From the NCBI GenBank assembly GCA_014155875.1, contig JACEFZ010028322.1:97501-161500 (forward strand): a stretch of 64,000 bases of DNA. The letters run 5' to 3'. The position numbers and the translations under genes are program-made. Positions 21,625-31,466 of the stretch are shown one piece after another. The notes beneath the pieces are model-generated. The model did not search any database and was not told the origin of the DNA. It saw nothing but the letters and a program-made list of their open reading frames with translations. The DNA is from Cepaea nemoralis (lineage: Eukaryota > Mollusca > Gastropoda > Stylommatophora > Helicidae). The first letter of the stretch is position 1. Each line of letters begins with the position of its first letter.

Positions 21625-21708
21625 AAACGGTGTGCAGCACCACACTAGTGGTTCTAACGGTGTGCAGCACCACAATAGTGGTTCCAACGGTGTGCAGCAC
21701 CGCACAGA
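21625..21708. repeat. 28-bp repeat, three copies
   Basis: GGTGTGCAGCACCACA(C/A)TAG followed by TGGTTC(T/C)AAC, three times. A possible degenerate head of the GAAC family (GAAACGAACGAACTTTTTTC) follows at 21708-21740. Confidence 0.75.
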
Positions 21709-21783
21709 AACGAACGAACTTTTTTCTCAAAAGGTCACAAATTCGGTAAATGGTTCAGAACGGTGTGGGGGAGCATTCTTCAC

Positions 21784-21852
21784 AACATATTTAGTTAATT
21801 GTCCGATCATCCTCACTGTGCACATCGAGCCAGTCAGTCTAACGGTGATCCG
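21784..21852. repeat. Segment shared with the LTRs of the 48.9-58.1 kb retrotransposon
   Basis: TTAGTTAATTGTCCGATCATCCTCACTG and GCACATCGAGCCAGTCAGTC correspond to LTR positions 49503-49575 and 56645-56720 with scattered mismatches. The block is absent from the LTRs of the 28.1-36.5 kb element. Confidence 0.6.
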
Positions 21853-22277
21853 ATCCCCTCCTCAGTATCTCCCACAGCGTTCAGAGGTCGATGACACCAG
21901 TTCTGTGCTGGATGACTGCTTCACAATTAAGTATTCATACATCGTAGAAAGGGCGGCATATTCACGCACAATATACTCAAAACAACATGGGACTCGCAAC
22001 GTTTCCATAAATTTTCCACCGTCAGCACCACGGAAGACAGCCATTTTGTCGATGTCACTGCTACCGGAATTGCTCTCAGTATGGGCGAAACATGGCGTGA
22101 CTTCGACATTATACAGCTCTGATGTGCGCTCATTGTCTGCGGTGCTGATGGGGGATTTATGAAAACATCCCCAGCAACAAATGGGTGTACATCTATTATT
22201 GATGAGAGACATGAATTAACAAATAACAGTCAAACAGTCGCATCGCACGTACTGCCCTTGAGTTGTCACGTCGTCGC

Positions 22278-22414
22278 CTTCTACTTCTGCTGCTGCTACA
22301 ACCACTGCTGCTGCTACAACCACTGCTGCTGCTACAACCACTGCTGCTGCTACAACCACTGCTGCTGCTGCTACAACCACTGTTGTTGCTACTACTAATA
22401 CTATTGCTGCTGCT

Positions 22415-22463
<49 letters not shown>

Positions 22464-22464
22464 C
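22278..22464. repeat. (TGCTGC TACAACCAC)n and (CAA)n microsatellites
   Basis: About five copies of CTGCTGCTACAACCACTG, then about 15 CAA triplets ending exactly where the 31-bp terminal inverted repeat begins. Confidence 0.9.
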
Positions 22465-22956
22465 GGTACTTTTGCTTTCTTTCACCCCAAACAAAAGGGA
22501 ATTCCAGGGTATGACGTCACATCCAGGGGTTCCCTGTGTTGCGCCGGACATTCAGGGGGTTTCCGTGTGTTGCGCCGTAGCTCGGTGCGCAATTCTATGC
22601 GGCGGCGGTGGTGCGCTATTCTTTCACTTTCCGGTTAGGGTTAGGGTTAGGGGGTAGGGTTAGGATTAGGATTAGGGTTAGGGTTAGTGTGTGTACCCTA
22701 CCCCTAACCCTAATCCTACCCCCTAACTCTAACCCTAACCGGAAAGTGATTGCAGGACCGATGCAAATGAGGATCGAAGGGAGACAGAAACGGTTGCCAC
22801 AGCCCAAAGAAACAACACTGTGGTGTGGGACAATTGAAACGCACTGACACACACTCCAGCCGAACACAGAGGAGATCACCGTCGGCGCTAAATATAGCTG
22901 GTGACTCTAAATATAGCTCGCAAAGTTTGTTTGGGGTGAAAGAAAGCAAAAGTACC
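22465..22956. mobile_element. Element with perfect 31-bp terminal inverted repeats
   Basis: 22465-22495 and 22926-22956 are exact reverse complements (start GGTACTTTTGCTTTCTTTCA). The 492-bp interior has no convincing coding frame and includes a telomere-like foldback at 22627-22748. Trinucleotide arrays flank both sides, so a target duplication cannot be read. It looks like a MITE; the superfamily is unknown. Confidence 0.75.
22627..22748. repeat. Telomere-like (TTAGGG)n foldback
   Basis: The left arm starts CACTTTCCGGTTAGGG, with TTAGGG/TTAGGA units. After a GTGTGTGTAC loop the right arm has CCCTAA units and ends CTAACCGGAAAGTG. Arms are about 55 bp with minor mismatches, so a long hairpin can form. 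Confidence 0.9.
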
Positions 22957-23013
22957 ACAACAACAACAACAACAACAACAACTACTACTACTATTACTAC
23001 TACTACTACCACC

Positions 23014-23066
<53 letters not shown>

Positions 23067-23136
23067 AACTACTACTATTACTACTACTACTACTACTACT
23101 ACTATTACTACTACTACTACTACCACCACCACCACC

Positions 23137-23188
<52 letters not shown>

Positions 23189-23262
23189 GTAGTAGTAGTA
23201 GTAGTATTACTATTACAACTAGAACAACCACAACTAGTACTACTAATACTATTACTACGGCT
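22957..23262. repeat. (ACA/ACT/ACC)n trinucleotide array
   Basis: About 300 bp of ACA, ACT and ACC triplets. Threonine or valine runs in its translations are artefacts. It ends about 30 bases before the donor of Eph exon 4. Confidence 0.95.
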
Positions 23263-23295
23263 GCGTGATGACGTGAAACATGCATCTGTACTCAC

Positions 23296-23448
23296 GTGTG
23301 CATGGAGCAGATTTAGGGTCCTTGGGACTCCGGAAGTAGTTCTGTTGGCACGTGCACTCGGCAGCTCCCCCGTCGGAGTAGCTGTGTCCAGGGCAGGCTT
23401 GACAGGGGCCCATCCCCTCCGACCATTTGTACTCGCCGGAGGCACACG
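23296..23448 (-). CDS. Eph: Eph receptor, cysteine-rich (ephrin-receptor-like) exon 4
   Basis: 153-nt exon. The acceptor AG is at 23449-23450 (GCCCTCAG) and the donor GTGAGT at 23290-23295. Phase is 1 in and 1 out. It encodes ACASGEYKW, CQACPGHSYSDGG, AECTCQQNYFRSPKD and ends SAPCT. The CxxCPxxSYS...G...CxC..xYFR pattern is the Eph cysteine-rich/EGF-like linker (ephrin_rec_like, GCC2_GCC3 type) between the ligand-binding domain and FN3-1. It follows exon 3, which ends CDPGYEGNQAGTQCT. Separated from exon 3 by a 13.6-kb intron that holds an entire LTR retrotransposon in antisense orientation. Confidence 0.94.
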
Positions 23449-23559
23449 CTGAGGGCAACAACACACACAGCTCCATGTTAGTCTCTCATACATACATGAA
23501 CCGCGGAAACCACTCGCTCACATACTCATCATTTACAATCGCATTGTCTTGTATTCCTA

Positions 23560-23603
<44 letters not shown>

Positions 23604-23738
23604 TGCGTTCATCCGAAGTTTTTTTTCCTCCGGACGTGATTGCGTTGTGCCTGTTTACAGCAGAGCTGCGTTCTTGCGCCGTTAGGCCGACATATCCGAC
23701 TTCTGCGGGTATTTGTTGACCGGGTTAACCTTCCCGGG

Positions 23739-23773
<35 letters not shown>
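23560..23773. repeat. Two (ATT)n microsatellites
   Basis: ATT/TTA runs at about 23561-23602 and 23740-23771 flank unrelated sequence. Confidence 0.9.
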
Positions 23774-23774
<1 letters not shown>

Positions 23775-23829
23775 TCATTAGCCACTGCACTGTGTCACAT
23801 CTTCTGTCAGACTTTGTTGTTCTTAAATA

Positions 23830-24025
23830 AAGTTACTTGCATATCCTTTACAAGACGTTGCAGTCAACCCCCACATTTGTTTGATGTTTGTGATTTCTTG
23901 GCAAGTTTACGTTCAGTAGTTTCCCATTGCTTTCTGAACGGCCAGCACTCATACCATTGTATGAAAACTAAAGCAAGACGGTCTGATGCCATTCGCCAGC
24001 AGCTGTGTTTGGAACGCGGTATGCG
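23830..24025 (-). mobile_element. SINE-like dispersed repeat, copy C
   Basis: GCATATCCTTTACAAGACGT, GGCAAGTTTACGTTCAGTAG and CCCATTGCTTTCTGAACGGC match copies A and B. Orientation is assigned from the poly-A of copy B. A further short dispersed block (CTGTGAACTCCAGCGCGAAG) lies at about 24205-24240. Confidence 0.55.
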
Positions 24026-24239
24026 GGATTACGTGTTGCGTCCGTCACGCATTCACCACATCAACAACTCCCACCAGGCAAAGGCGGTTTGGCATTCGGT
24101 GTGTCCTTCATGTAGACGGATTTTCTTAAATAGTGTGTGAGCTCCATCAGCTCATGGCGTGTGCTCCCTGGTTTTATCCCATTGTTTGCTTGCTTGCTTG
24201 CGTTCGCTGGCTGTGAACTCCAGCGCGAAGTCCTATATG

Positions 24240-25000
24240 TCGAATGAAGACGCCCTGTTGTCCAACATCAGTGTGATGTCATACCGGACCTGAGGTTTGC
24301 GTGAGTATCCGTTGTCCCATGTCTGGCTTATTGGTGTGCAGATTGGTGGTTCCTCGCCATACAGGCAGATACGCTCCGACTTCGGAAGAATCAGGGATCT
24401 ACAACGTTAGCCAGGACCCCGAAGGGACCTGTTGCCCAGGACGCATGGCTAGGACGTGTTAGTAGGTCTTGGCCAGTATAGAATCTAGCCCTGGTGCCTT
24501 GGAAACACCTCTGCGTCCCGTTTCATCCCATGAAGCACGGACTGTGCCAGGAAGCGCCTATATTTCACACTAACCACAATAGTAACACAAGTCTGCAAAA
24601 CGTATTTTTCCAAGACAGTAACGGCAGTCACAGCACACATGAACATCGCAATGTTGGTTGCTGACCTCATCCTACCGCTGGGGAGGCAATTCGTCTTGAG
24701 GCAGTGCCGTCTCAATGAAGAAGTTTGTCTTGCATGTCAGCAAATAATGTTGGACAACATATAGAGAAGTGCATCATGGACAATTTGCATACACGTGAGG
24801 GATTCTGTGGAAGCTGCGGAGATGTGGTTTCACAGAGAAACGACGACAACGCCGTGGAGGAGTACAAGGTGCAATGAAGACATCTTGAAAGATGTTCACT
24901 CAAAAAGAGAACTGATTGTTTACATCAGAAGAAGACAGTCCACGTTCTTTAGGCAAGTCTAAAGAATAGAAAAGCTGTAAAATGTCGTGACAACGAGAAA
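24240..25000. other. Intron 3-4, no gene recognised
   Basis: Unique sequence; open frames under 80 codons without motifs. Confidence 0.4.
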
Positions 25001-25002
25001 GT

Positions 25003-25038
25003 TGGGGGGGGGGGGGGGGGGTGGGACAGACAGACATA

Positions 25039-25114
<76 letters not shown>
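25003..25114. repeat. Poly-G run and (GA)n microsatellite
   Basis: G-run at about 25003-25021, then about 35 GA units to 25113. Confidence 0.95.
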
Positions 25115-25115
<1 letters not shown>

Positions 25116-25168
25116 AAGAGAGAAGATGCTGGAGAGTTTGAAATCATGTCATGCAGGAACATGTAGAG

Positions 25169-25376
25169 CAGGGGTGGCCAACACGAGGCCCGCGGGCCGA
25201 ATGCGGCCCGCCGGGAGTCATGTTGCGGCCCGCGGAGTGGGAAGCGACGATGTGGTCGAAGCATTAGGACGCTTGCTTGTTTACTTTAATTTTTAAAAAA
25301 GAATTAGGTGCGTGGCCCGGCAGGAAATATTATTTCTGAAATTAGGCCCGCCTGCTGAAAAGGTTGGCCACTCCTG
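25169..25376. mobile_element. hAT-type MITE (208 bp)
   Basis: Termini CAGGGGTGGCCAAC and GTTGGCCACTCCTG are inverted repeats with one mismatch. Flanks ATGTAGAG (25161-25168) and ATGTAAAG (25377-25384) match at 7 of 8 positions, the 8-bp duplication expected of hAT elements. The interior is GCGGCCCGC-rich and non-coding. Confidence 0.85.
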
Positions 25377-25384
25377 ATGTAAAG

Positions 25385-25985
25385 TCATATTTTGATGTTG
25401 GATGCCTGGCCAGTAATATTTCTGAATCTTTCTAAGTCTGTTGTCCTCAATGTGCCCCTCAATCCTGGGGCTAGGTGGGATGTTGCATGGCCTGATGTGA
25501 CTACAGTATCTGATCAATCTCCTATTTACTTCATTCATCAGCATCCTTATATCTAGTCATTTGTTCTCGAACTTACTGATTTCAATTGTCCGACCTACAA
25601 CACTCGGCATCAGCCTTCTGAAGACGATTCTGTCAAATGTAAGGACAGTTGATGGTCTAAGACTTTGGACCCGCCGTAAGGACAGTATCTGCTTTGTGGT
25701 TGTCTTTACCCGTGACACGTGGACCTTCAGCAGACCGCAGCCAGTGCCTGGGCCAGAAATAACGACTTCACATATTCATAACGTAATGAGAAGAGGTGAC
25801 CAGTGCCTGTCCTCATCGACCGTCCTTCCCCCGACGATTCTGATATCCGGTTTCATCAGGCTGGATCTACTACAGAGCCGCACTGTTGAGACCATTAATA
25901 TTGCCTCTGGTGGGACCGACCCTCGACCAACGTCTTGACAGGCAAGCGTGATATCCACTAGACCGCCGGAGCTCCTTTCAAAATC
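25385..25985. other. Intron 3-4, no gene recognised
   Basis: A 125-codon plus-strand frame (25561-25938) shows no known motif and lacks supporting context; possibly a decayed transposon. Confidence 0.35.
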
Positions 25986-25989
25986 CTGA

Positions 25990-26358
25990 ACTTATTATCT
26001 GCGTTGACATACAAGGTCGCTTCCTGGCATATTACTCTCTGCGCTGACGTACAAGGTCGCTTCCTGGCATATTATTCTCTGCGCTGACGTACTGGGTCGC
26101 TTCCTGGCATATTACTCTCTGCGCTGACGTACAAGGTCGCTTCCTGGCATATTGTTCTCTGCGTTGACGTACTAGGTCGCTTCCTGGCATATTATTCTCT
26201 GCGCTGACGTACTAGGTCGCTTCCTGGCATATTATTCTCTGCGTTGACGTACTAGGTCGCTTCCTGTCATACTGTTCTAGTGTCGACGTACTAGATCGCT
26301 TCCTGGCATATTTTTCTATGCGCTGACGTACTAGGTTGCTTCCTGGCATATTGTTAAG
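25990..26358. repeat. 40-bp minisatellite, nine copies
   Basis: Unit GCGCTGACGTACTAGGTCGC then TTCCTGGCATATTATTCTCT. Copies differ at a few sites (ACAAGG, ACTGGG). Confidence 0.9.
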
Positions 26359-26429
26359 GCTACTGGGAGTTGCCAGAACCCGTCTCAAGCCAAAAATGGC
26401 CCTTCGCTATCTCGGGAGCGTAAACGACA

Positions 26430-26960
26430 GTCTGCAGAAATCGGTGTCATGTGTGTGTTTGAGTGTGTGTCTGTGTGTGGGTGTGGGTGGGTGTGTGTTT
26501 GCGTATGTGTGTCCATGCTAACACATGCACTCTAGCATGCTTGCCAAACCAAACTCAACAACTTTCAGAGAACAAACACCACAAAACCAACCCGAAGTTT
26601 GAGACAAAGGAATGCCGAGATTGTGATCACAAGCAAGGCTCTGTGTTTGTCTCTAGGAGAAAACCAACACAGGACCGCCTGAGACAACACTGTCTCCCGT
26701 GCTGACACCAGCTCACACATCCAGCCGCCAGCATCAAACAGCCACCTTCCAGAAGTGTCTCTGATCTCCGAGAATATCCGACCCCGTTGTGATCCCCTGA
26801 GAACCGGGGCGGTCAGTTTTTGCTGTGGGGATTTGGGCAAGTACGGGCGGTTGTTCTTGAGCTCAGAGATGTTTGTTTGCTGGAGCTGTCGTCACTGCAA
26901 TGTGTGTGTTTGAGCTCAGGCTTTGGGGTTCTTGTGACCGCGTGCCAAGTCTCGCTATGT
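26430..26960. other. Intron 3-4, GT-rich then unique sequence
   Basis: GT-rich stretch at about 26448-26515, then no recognised feature. Confidence 0.4.
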
Positions 26961-27350
26961 GACAGGATGGATTGTGACAGAACGGTGTGTGACATGTGTT
27001 CTTGTGTGACAGGGGGGTGTGTGACATGTGCTCTTGTGTGACAGGATGGTATGTGACATGTGTTCTTGTGTGACAAACGGACATATGTCAAGTCTAGTTA
27101 TGTGTGGGTATATGTGACAAAAATGGTTGTGATGACACGTTACCAAATGTCAAATATGGGTGTGAGCGGATGACAGATGCCATGTACAGTCGTGACAGGA
27201 TGGCATATGCCATGTATAGCTGTGACAGGATGACAGATGTCATGTACAGTTGTGACAGGATGACAGATGCCATGTACAGTTGTGACAGGATGACAGATGC
27301 CATGTACAGTTGTGACAGGATGACAGATGCCATGTACAGTTATGCTAGTA
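26960..27350. repeat. Two adjacent minisatellites based on TGTGACAGGATG
   Basis: About five copies of GTGTGACATGTG(T/C)TCTTGTG at 26985-27080, then six copies of a 30-bp unit CATGTACAGTTGTGACAGGA TGACAGATGC at 27180-27350. Confidence 0.88.
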
Positions 27351-27630
27351 TTTTACTAGTGCTGACACCACAGACCGGGGATCCCCCAATAGAGGTTGGT
27401 TGTTCGCCTGCCGTCTCTCTGGGCATGGGCTCAGACCTAAACTGGGGCGGATGTTTGACACTGACCTGGGCTTCCCCGAGCGACCCAGTTTAACATGGGG
27501 TACCAGGAAATGTATTGGGAAGCCAAGGAGGCCGGGCTGGTACATCGGCCACACAGTGTTGACTGTTCTATAACAATAGGTCTCTAGCGCCATGTGTCAA
27601 TGTGCCTTAATGCGAGTACAAGTGTTCCTT
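27351..27630. other. Intron 3-4, no gene recognised
   Basis: Unique sequence; nothing recognised. Confidence 0.4.
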
Positions 27631-27664
27631 GAATGACTGACGTCCTGGTCGACCTCATACCCAT

Positions 27665-27726
<62 letters not shown>

Positions 27727-27811
27727 TCCTGTCATCTGTCACTGACCTGTACACTACGTACTGGCCTGGTCGCCCTCATACCCCGGATCTCTCTCTCTCT
27801 CTCCTACATAC

Positions 27812-27866
<55 letters not shown>

Positions 27867-27952
27867 CTCCTGTCATCTGTCACTGACCTGTACACTACGT
27901 ACTGGCCTGGTCGCCCTCATACCCCGGATCTCTCTCTCTCTCTCCTACATAC

Positions 27953-27999
<47 letters not shown>

Positions 28000-28083
28000 C
28001 TCCTGTCATCTGTCACTGACCTGTACACTACGTACTGGCCTGGTCGCCCTCTTACCCCGGATCTCTCTCTCTCTCTCTCCTAC
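27630..28083. repeat. Array of Eph exon-3 3' ends with donors and (CT)n spacers
   Basis: Copies of the last ~40 coding bases of exon 3 plus donor at 27727-27789, 27868-27929 and 28001-28062, with a shortened copy at 27634-27668. Each reads CCTGTCATCTGTCACTGACC, TGTACACTACGTACTGGCC, then TGGTCGCCCTCATACCCCGG, followed by (CT)n and CACACA. The donor in these copies is GTCAGT. The array is interrupted by the LTR retrotransposon and resumes at 36455. Confidence 0.93.
28079..28083. repeat. Target site duplication CCTAC (left)
   Basis: CCTAC immediately before the left LTR, repeated at 36455-36459 immediately after the right LTR. Confidence 0.95.
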
Positions 28084-28635
28084 TGTCACGAGCTCGCCAT
28101 GAGTTAACCAGATAATAATACCGACGTTTGCTTGGCGTATATTTTCTAGGCCACAACAGTCGTACTAACAGAGTAAACACAGCTGCACGGGATACATCGG
28201 GTCAGCCCATATACACATTTGGCGGTGAGTGAGAAGGAAGGGATAAAACGCGTTGGCAGTTCATAACAGTTAAAATCACATATAATTGGCCGCTCAGGAT
28301 ATGGAATGGTTCCGTTTGTCATCTATGGTTCCGGACATCTGACGGAATGGAGGTTTTGACTGTCAGCACATGACAGAAAGTTGAGGGTGTTATTGAAAAC
28401 AGTGGAACACCTGCCGGACATGAACAACGTCACGTGCACAATGTAAGCTTGTTTGGAAAACCATGATTGGCAGCTTGGTATCGAAACTCTTTGTTGGAAC
28501 TCGACAGTAACTCTCTAGATTGTTTTGGATGTCAGAACCAGTGATGACAAATCTAACATTGAGGGAGCCGAGGGAGGATGGATCCCTGACAGGGGATGAT
28601 CTGCCAATGTGCCACCTGTGTGGGGGCATAAAGGA

Positions 28636-28674
28636 TAACGTCACGTGGCCAACTTTGGTAGTTTGCCATATAAA
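28636..28674 (+). promoter_or_regulatory. Core promoter of LTR A (GGATAACGTCACGTGG ... TATAAA)
   Basis: TATAAA at 28669-28674 within GCCATATAAAC, preceded by AACGTCACGTGG, which overlaps a CRE-like TGACGT (reverse) and an E-box CACGTG. Both blocks are conserved in the otherwise diverged LTRs of element B, which supports function. The 3' LTR has the same TATAAA at 35383-35388. Confidence 0.65.
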
Positions 28675-29501
28675 CCCGAGTTGGGACCAACTAGGGGGAC
28701 TTGAAAATGCTCTAGTCGGAGTGCCAGGGCACTGCAGTGCTTAGTGGAAATAATATCTACCGTGTGTTAATTAGTGACTTAATTTTACACGTGCCTATAA
28801 TGGCAGATGTAGATATGATTGATAGGACTGCAGTAGTGCCATTTAAGGTTCCCTACCAGATCCAAGGAAACTCAACAAGTTTTTTGGGAAAAAATCCAAT
28901 CCCATTCGGAAGAACACCAGTTCAACAATCAATAAAGTTGCCTACAGAACGTAACTAAAGCTAGAAGGAAGTTGATTCACCAAAGAGAGTGATGCGTACT
29001 GATGCACCACACAGCATCAGACAGTAGTAACTAAATGAGAACAGTCTAATAGTTACCTAGTGTTATATAATCTCGTGTAATAGAACACAAGACATTATAC
29101 GTGAGGCTAGATAGACACGAGTGAGGATCAATCACATTAACAATTAACATTAATGACGGTGTACACACTACAAAGGACTTGTGCAGTTTTTTTTAAGGAA
29201 CGATAGGAACGGACATTGTGTAGGGTGCAACCGGTCCATGATTAACTGTTAATACCACCGGTGTCTATTTCGGATGATCATGAAATTGGATTACCAGAGG
29301 TCTACAGAGGCAAAGCAGTATCCGGCAAGATGGTTTCGGCACGGGGTGAGATGTACATGTTCTGACGTAACGTGCTGTGGTCTATCCTTGCTGGGATCAG
29401 CTGACTGGGTTGTGGTCTGAGAGTCCGATTCTACACACTTTACAGAACACGTCACACATTTTCTTCACATACACGTCTCATATACGTTACACTTTTCTTT
29501 T

Positions 29502-29507
29502 AATAAA
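29502..29507 (+). terminator. LTR A polyadenylation signal AATAAA
   Basis: AATAAA about 235 bases before the LTR end, in an A/T-rich segment that element B also keeps (TTTATT at 49154-49159, minus strand). Confidence 0.5.
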
Positions 29508-29745
29508 TTATCTTTATTAATTTTTAGAAGCAAGAGTTGTTGAGTATGTTGCGTTGGGGAAGTATGAGAAGGGGGCATAGTACGACAGTGAGAGAGTGAT
29601 TGGAAAAGGTGTCCATAGGCTGATGGAGTGTGTTGGACGGAAGCTGGTGGATTCTCCAGAATATTGAGAGGGAAAAAATATTATAATGTGGGTGTCGGCT
29701 CTCTTCACTCCAGGGACGACACTGTAAAGGAGGACACGACATTAT

Positions 29746-29756
29746 TGGGGGCTCGT
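29746..29756 (+). other. Truncated primer-binding site, tRNA-Pro type
   Basis: TGGGGGCTCGT lies 4 bases after the LTR and matches the first 11 bases of the proline-tRNA 3' complement. Element B has the full 18-base site; here the rest is replaced by leader sequence AAACG. Confidence 0.85.
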
Positions 29757-29905
29757 AAACGTGATATTGGGACAGCGGGATCTCTCGTAAACGGAATCCT
29801 TGGACAGCGGGATCTCCCGTAAACGGAATCCGTGGACAGCGAGATCTCCTGCAAGCAGGAACCTTTGACAGTGGAATCCTCTGACAACGGGGTCTTTTGA
29901 CACGG
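29757..29905 (+). repeat. Leader tandem repeat of element A
   Basis: About 33-bp units GGGACAGCGGGATCTCTCG TAAACGG(A/G)ATC between primer site and gag; element B has more copies. Confidence 0.8.
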
Positions 29906-30155
29906 GATCCTTAGTTATAAGAGGGAGATATCATTTTGGAGAATCCAGCTAGAGTGAATGTGGATAGGGGTTAGGACTAATATCTTACCTGTTCACACTT
30001 CACACGTCTGCATAGGTCTGTGGTCCTGATTCTACTCTTGTCACTGCGTGAATGTGCTGTGTGTGGTATATCTAGATTTATAGTACTTGTTCATATATCT
30101 GTATAGTAATTTGCAGTTATATTGTACTCGACCTGCTAGCTTACCTCTCTGTATA

Positions 30156-31466
30156 ATGGCCACCCCTAAACTTAGCACAGCAGAATTAAAGGCAAAGGGG
30201 GAAGAAATGGGATTGGCGGGGTCTGCTCTAACGGATTACATACAGGAAGTGGAGAGAGAGTATCGTCAAGCAGAAAGGGAAGATCGAAAGGCCGAGTTGG
30301 AATTGAGAAGGATGGAATTGGAAGCTGAGCAAGCAGCTAAGAAATTGGAAGCTAAGCAAGCAGCTAAGAAATTGGAAGCTGAGCAAGCAGCTAGGAAATT
30401 TGAAGCTGAGCAAGCAGCTAGGAAATTAAAAGCTGAACAGGAAGCACAGAAAAGGGAACACGAGTACCGGATGAGGGAACTCAAGTTGAAGAGTCAATCT
30501 AATGGAGAAACTGAGGGAGCAGCTGGAGGTTCCTCCATCCCAGGATCATCACCAGTAGGTGGACATGGGTACCATGCTATGAAGTTTCCATTAGCGGTCT
30601 ACGAGGAGGACAAAGAGAAGATTGACCAGTACCTTCAACGCTTCGAGGCTATGTCAGTTGCTATGGGTCTGGAGCGTAACAAATGGAATCTTAAGCTATC
30701 CCAGGGATTACGCGGGACCGGATACGAGGTTTATACTCACCTGCCACCAGGACATGAGAACAATTATGACGAGTTAAAGACGGCTCTGCTGAAACGATTC
30801 GAGGTTACGTCACATACCTACCGGAAAAAATTTCGAGCAGCGAAACGAGAACCCGGAGAGTTGTTTGCCGCCTACAGTTTGCGTCTTAAATCTTATCTCC
30901 ATAAGTGGATGGATTTGGCTGGGTTCGCACATGACTATGAGAGTCTGGAAGAGCTCATGGTGGTCGACCAGCTGAAGAAGCAAATGTCTAAACCTCTCAG
31001 GACGTTCCTGGGAGAACAAGGAGCGGAACGTATTGACCTCGTGACTAAATTAGCAGAACGGTTCGTCGAGGTACATGGGGAGGCAGGGGAAAACCTTTCC
31101 ACCAACTCCAAAAGTCAAGAGAAACATGACAAGAAGAAAGCCAAAAACTCAGGAACAAAAAAGTGGGAACCTTATGTGCAAAAATCAGAGGATAGTTCAG
31201 AGAAGAAGAAGGAGGGAAGCAAGAGCACTTCAAGCTCTACACCTAAACGACCGTGGTCGGAGAAGTGGTGTTCAATTTGTAAGTCACCCTCTCACAATAC
31301 GAGGGACTGCAAATCGAAGGCTAAGAACCCTCACTTTGCAGCATGTCAAGTGACTTCCAAGGAGGTTGTCACGGAAAATGCCAAGGTCAACAAGGAAGCT
31401 CGCCACCAGGAGAGCTCACTCAAGTCTGGCAATAGAAAATCTAGGACAGGGAAATGGTGCAACTAA
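30156..31466 (+). CDS. gag: Gag of element A, cut by a premature stop in the second zinc knuckle
   Basis: Starts at the ATG of MATPKLSTAELKAKGEEMG, the same start as in element B; upstream in-frame sequence has no conserved feature. Residues ~45-115 form a charged coiled coil made of a nine-residue repeat (AEQAAKKLE and variants, five copies against three to four in element B). A capsid-like middle region contains KFPLAVYEEDKEKIDQYLQR and LFAAYSLRLKSYLHKW, typical of gypsy-type Gag. A CX2CX4HX4C zinc knuckle (CSICKSPSHNTRDC) follows. The frame ends at TAA 31464-31466, where element B has a Gln codon inside a second knuckle, so the Gag-Pol fusion is broken here. Confidence 0.88.
   Translation: MATPKLSTAELKAKGEEMGLAGSALTDYIQEVEREYRQAEREDRKAELELRRMELEAEQAAKKLEAKQAAKKLEAEQAARKFEAEQAARKLKAEQEAQKREHEYRMRELKLKSQSNGETEGAAGGSSIPGSSPVGGHGYHAMKFPLAVYEEDKEKIDQYLQRFEAMSVAMGLERNKWNLKLSQGLRGTGYEVYTHLPPGHENNYDELKTALLKRFEVTSHTYRKKFRAAKREPGELFAAYSLRLKSYLHKWMDLAGFAHDYESLEELMVVDQLKKQMSKPLRTFLGEQGAERIDLVTKLAERFVEVHGEAGENLSTNSKSQEKHDKKKAKNSGTKKWEPYVQKSEDSSEKKKEGSKSTSSSTPKRPWSEKWCSICKSPSHNTRDCKSKAKNPHFAACQVTSKEVVTENAKVNKEARHQESSLKSGNRKSRTGKWCN

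Larger units (their letters stand above)
28084..29741 (+). repeat. 5' LTR of element A
   Basis: 1658 bp, begins TGTCACGAGCTCG and ends GGACACGACA (TG..CA ends with a short inverted repeat TGTC/GACA). A TATA box and a polyadenylation signal lie inside. Confidence 0.95.

Noticed and set aside
28390..28744. 74-84 codon frames conserved in both LTRs of element A
   Set aside because: The LTRs are near-identical copies, so conservation is not evidence of coding; element B LTRs do not keep the frame.
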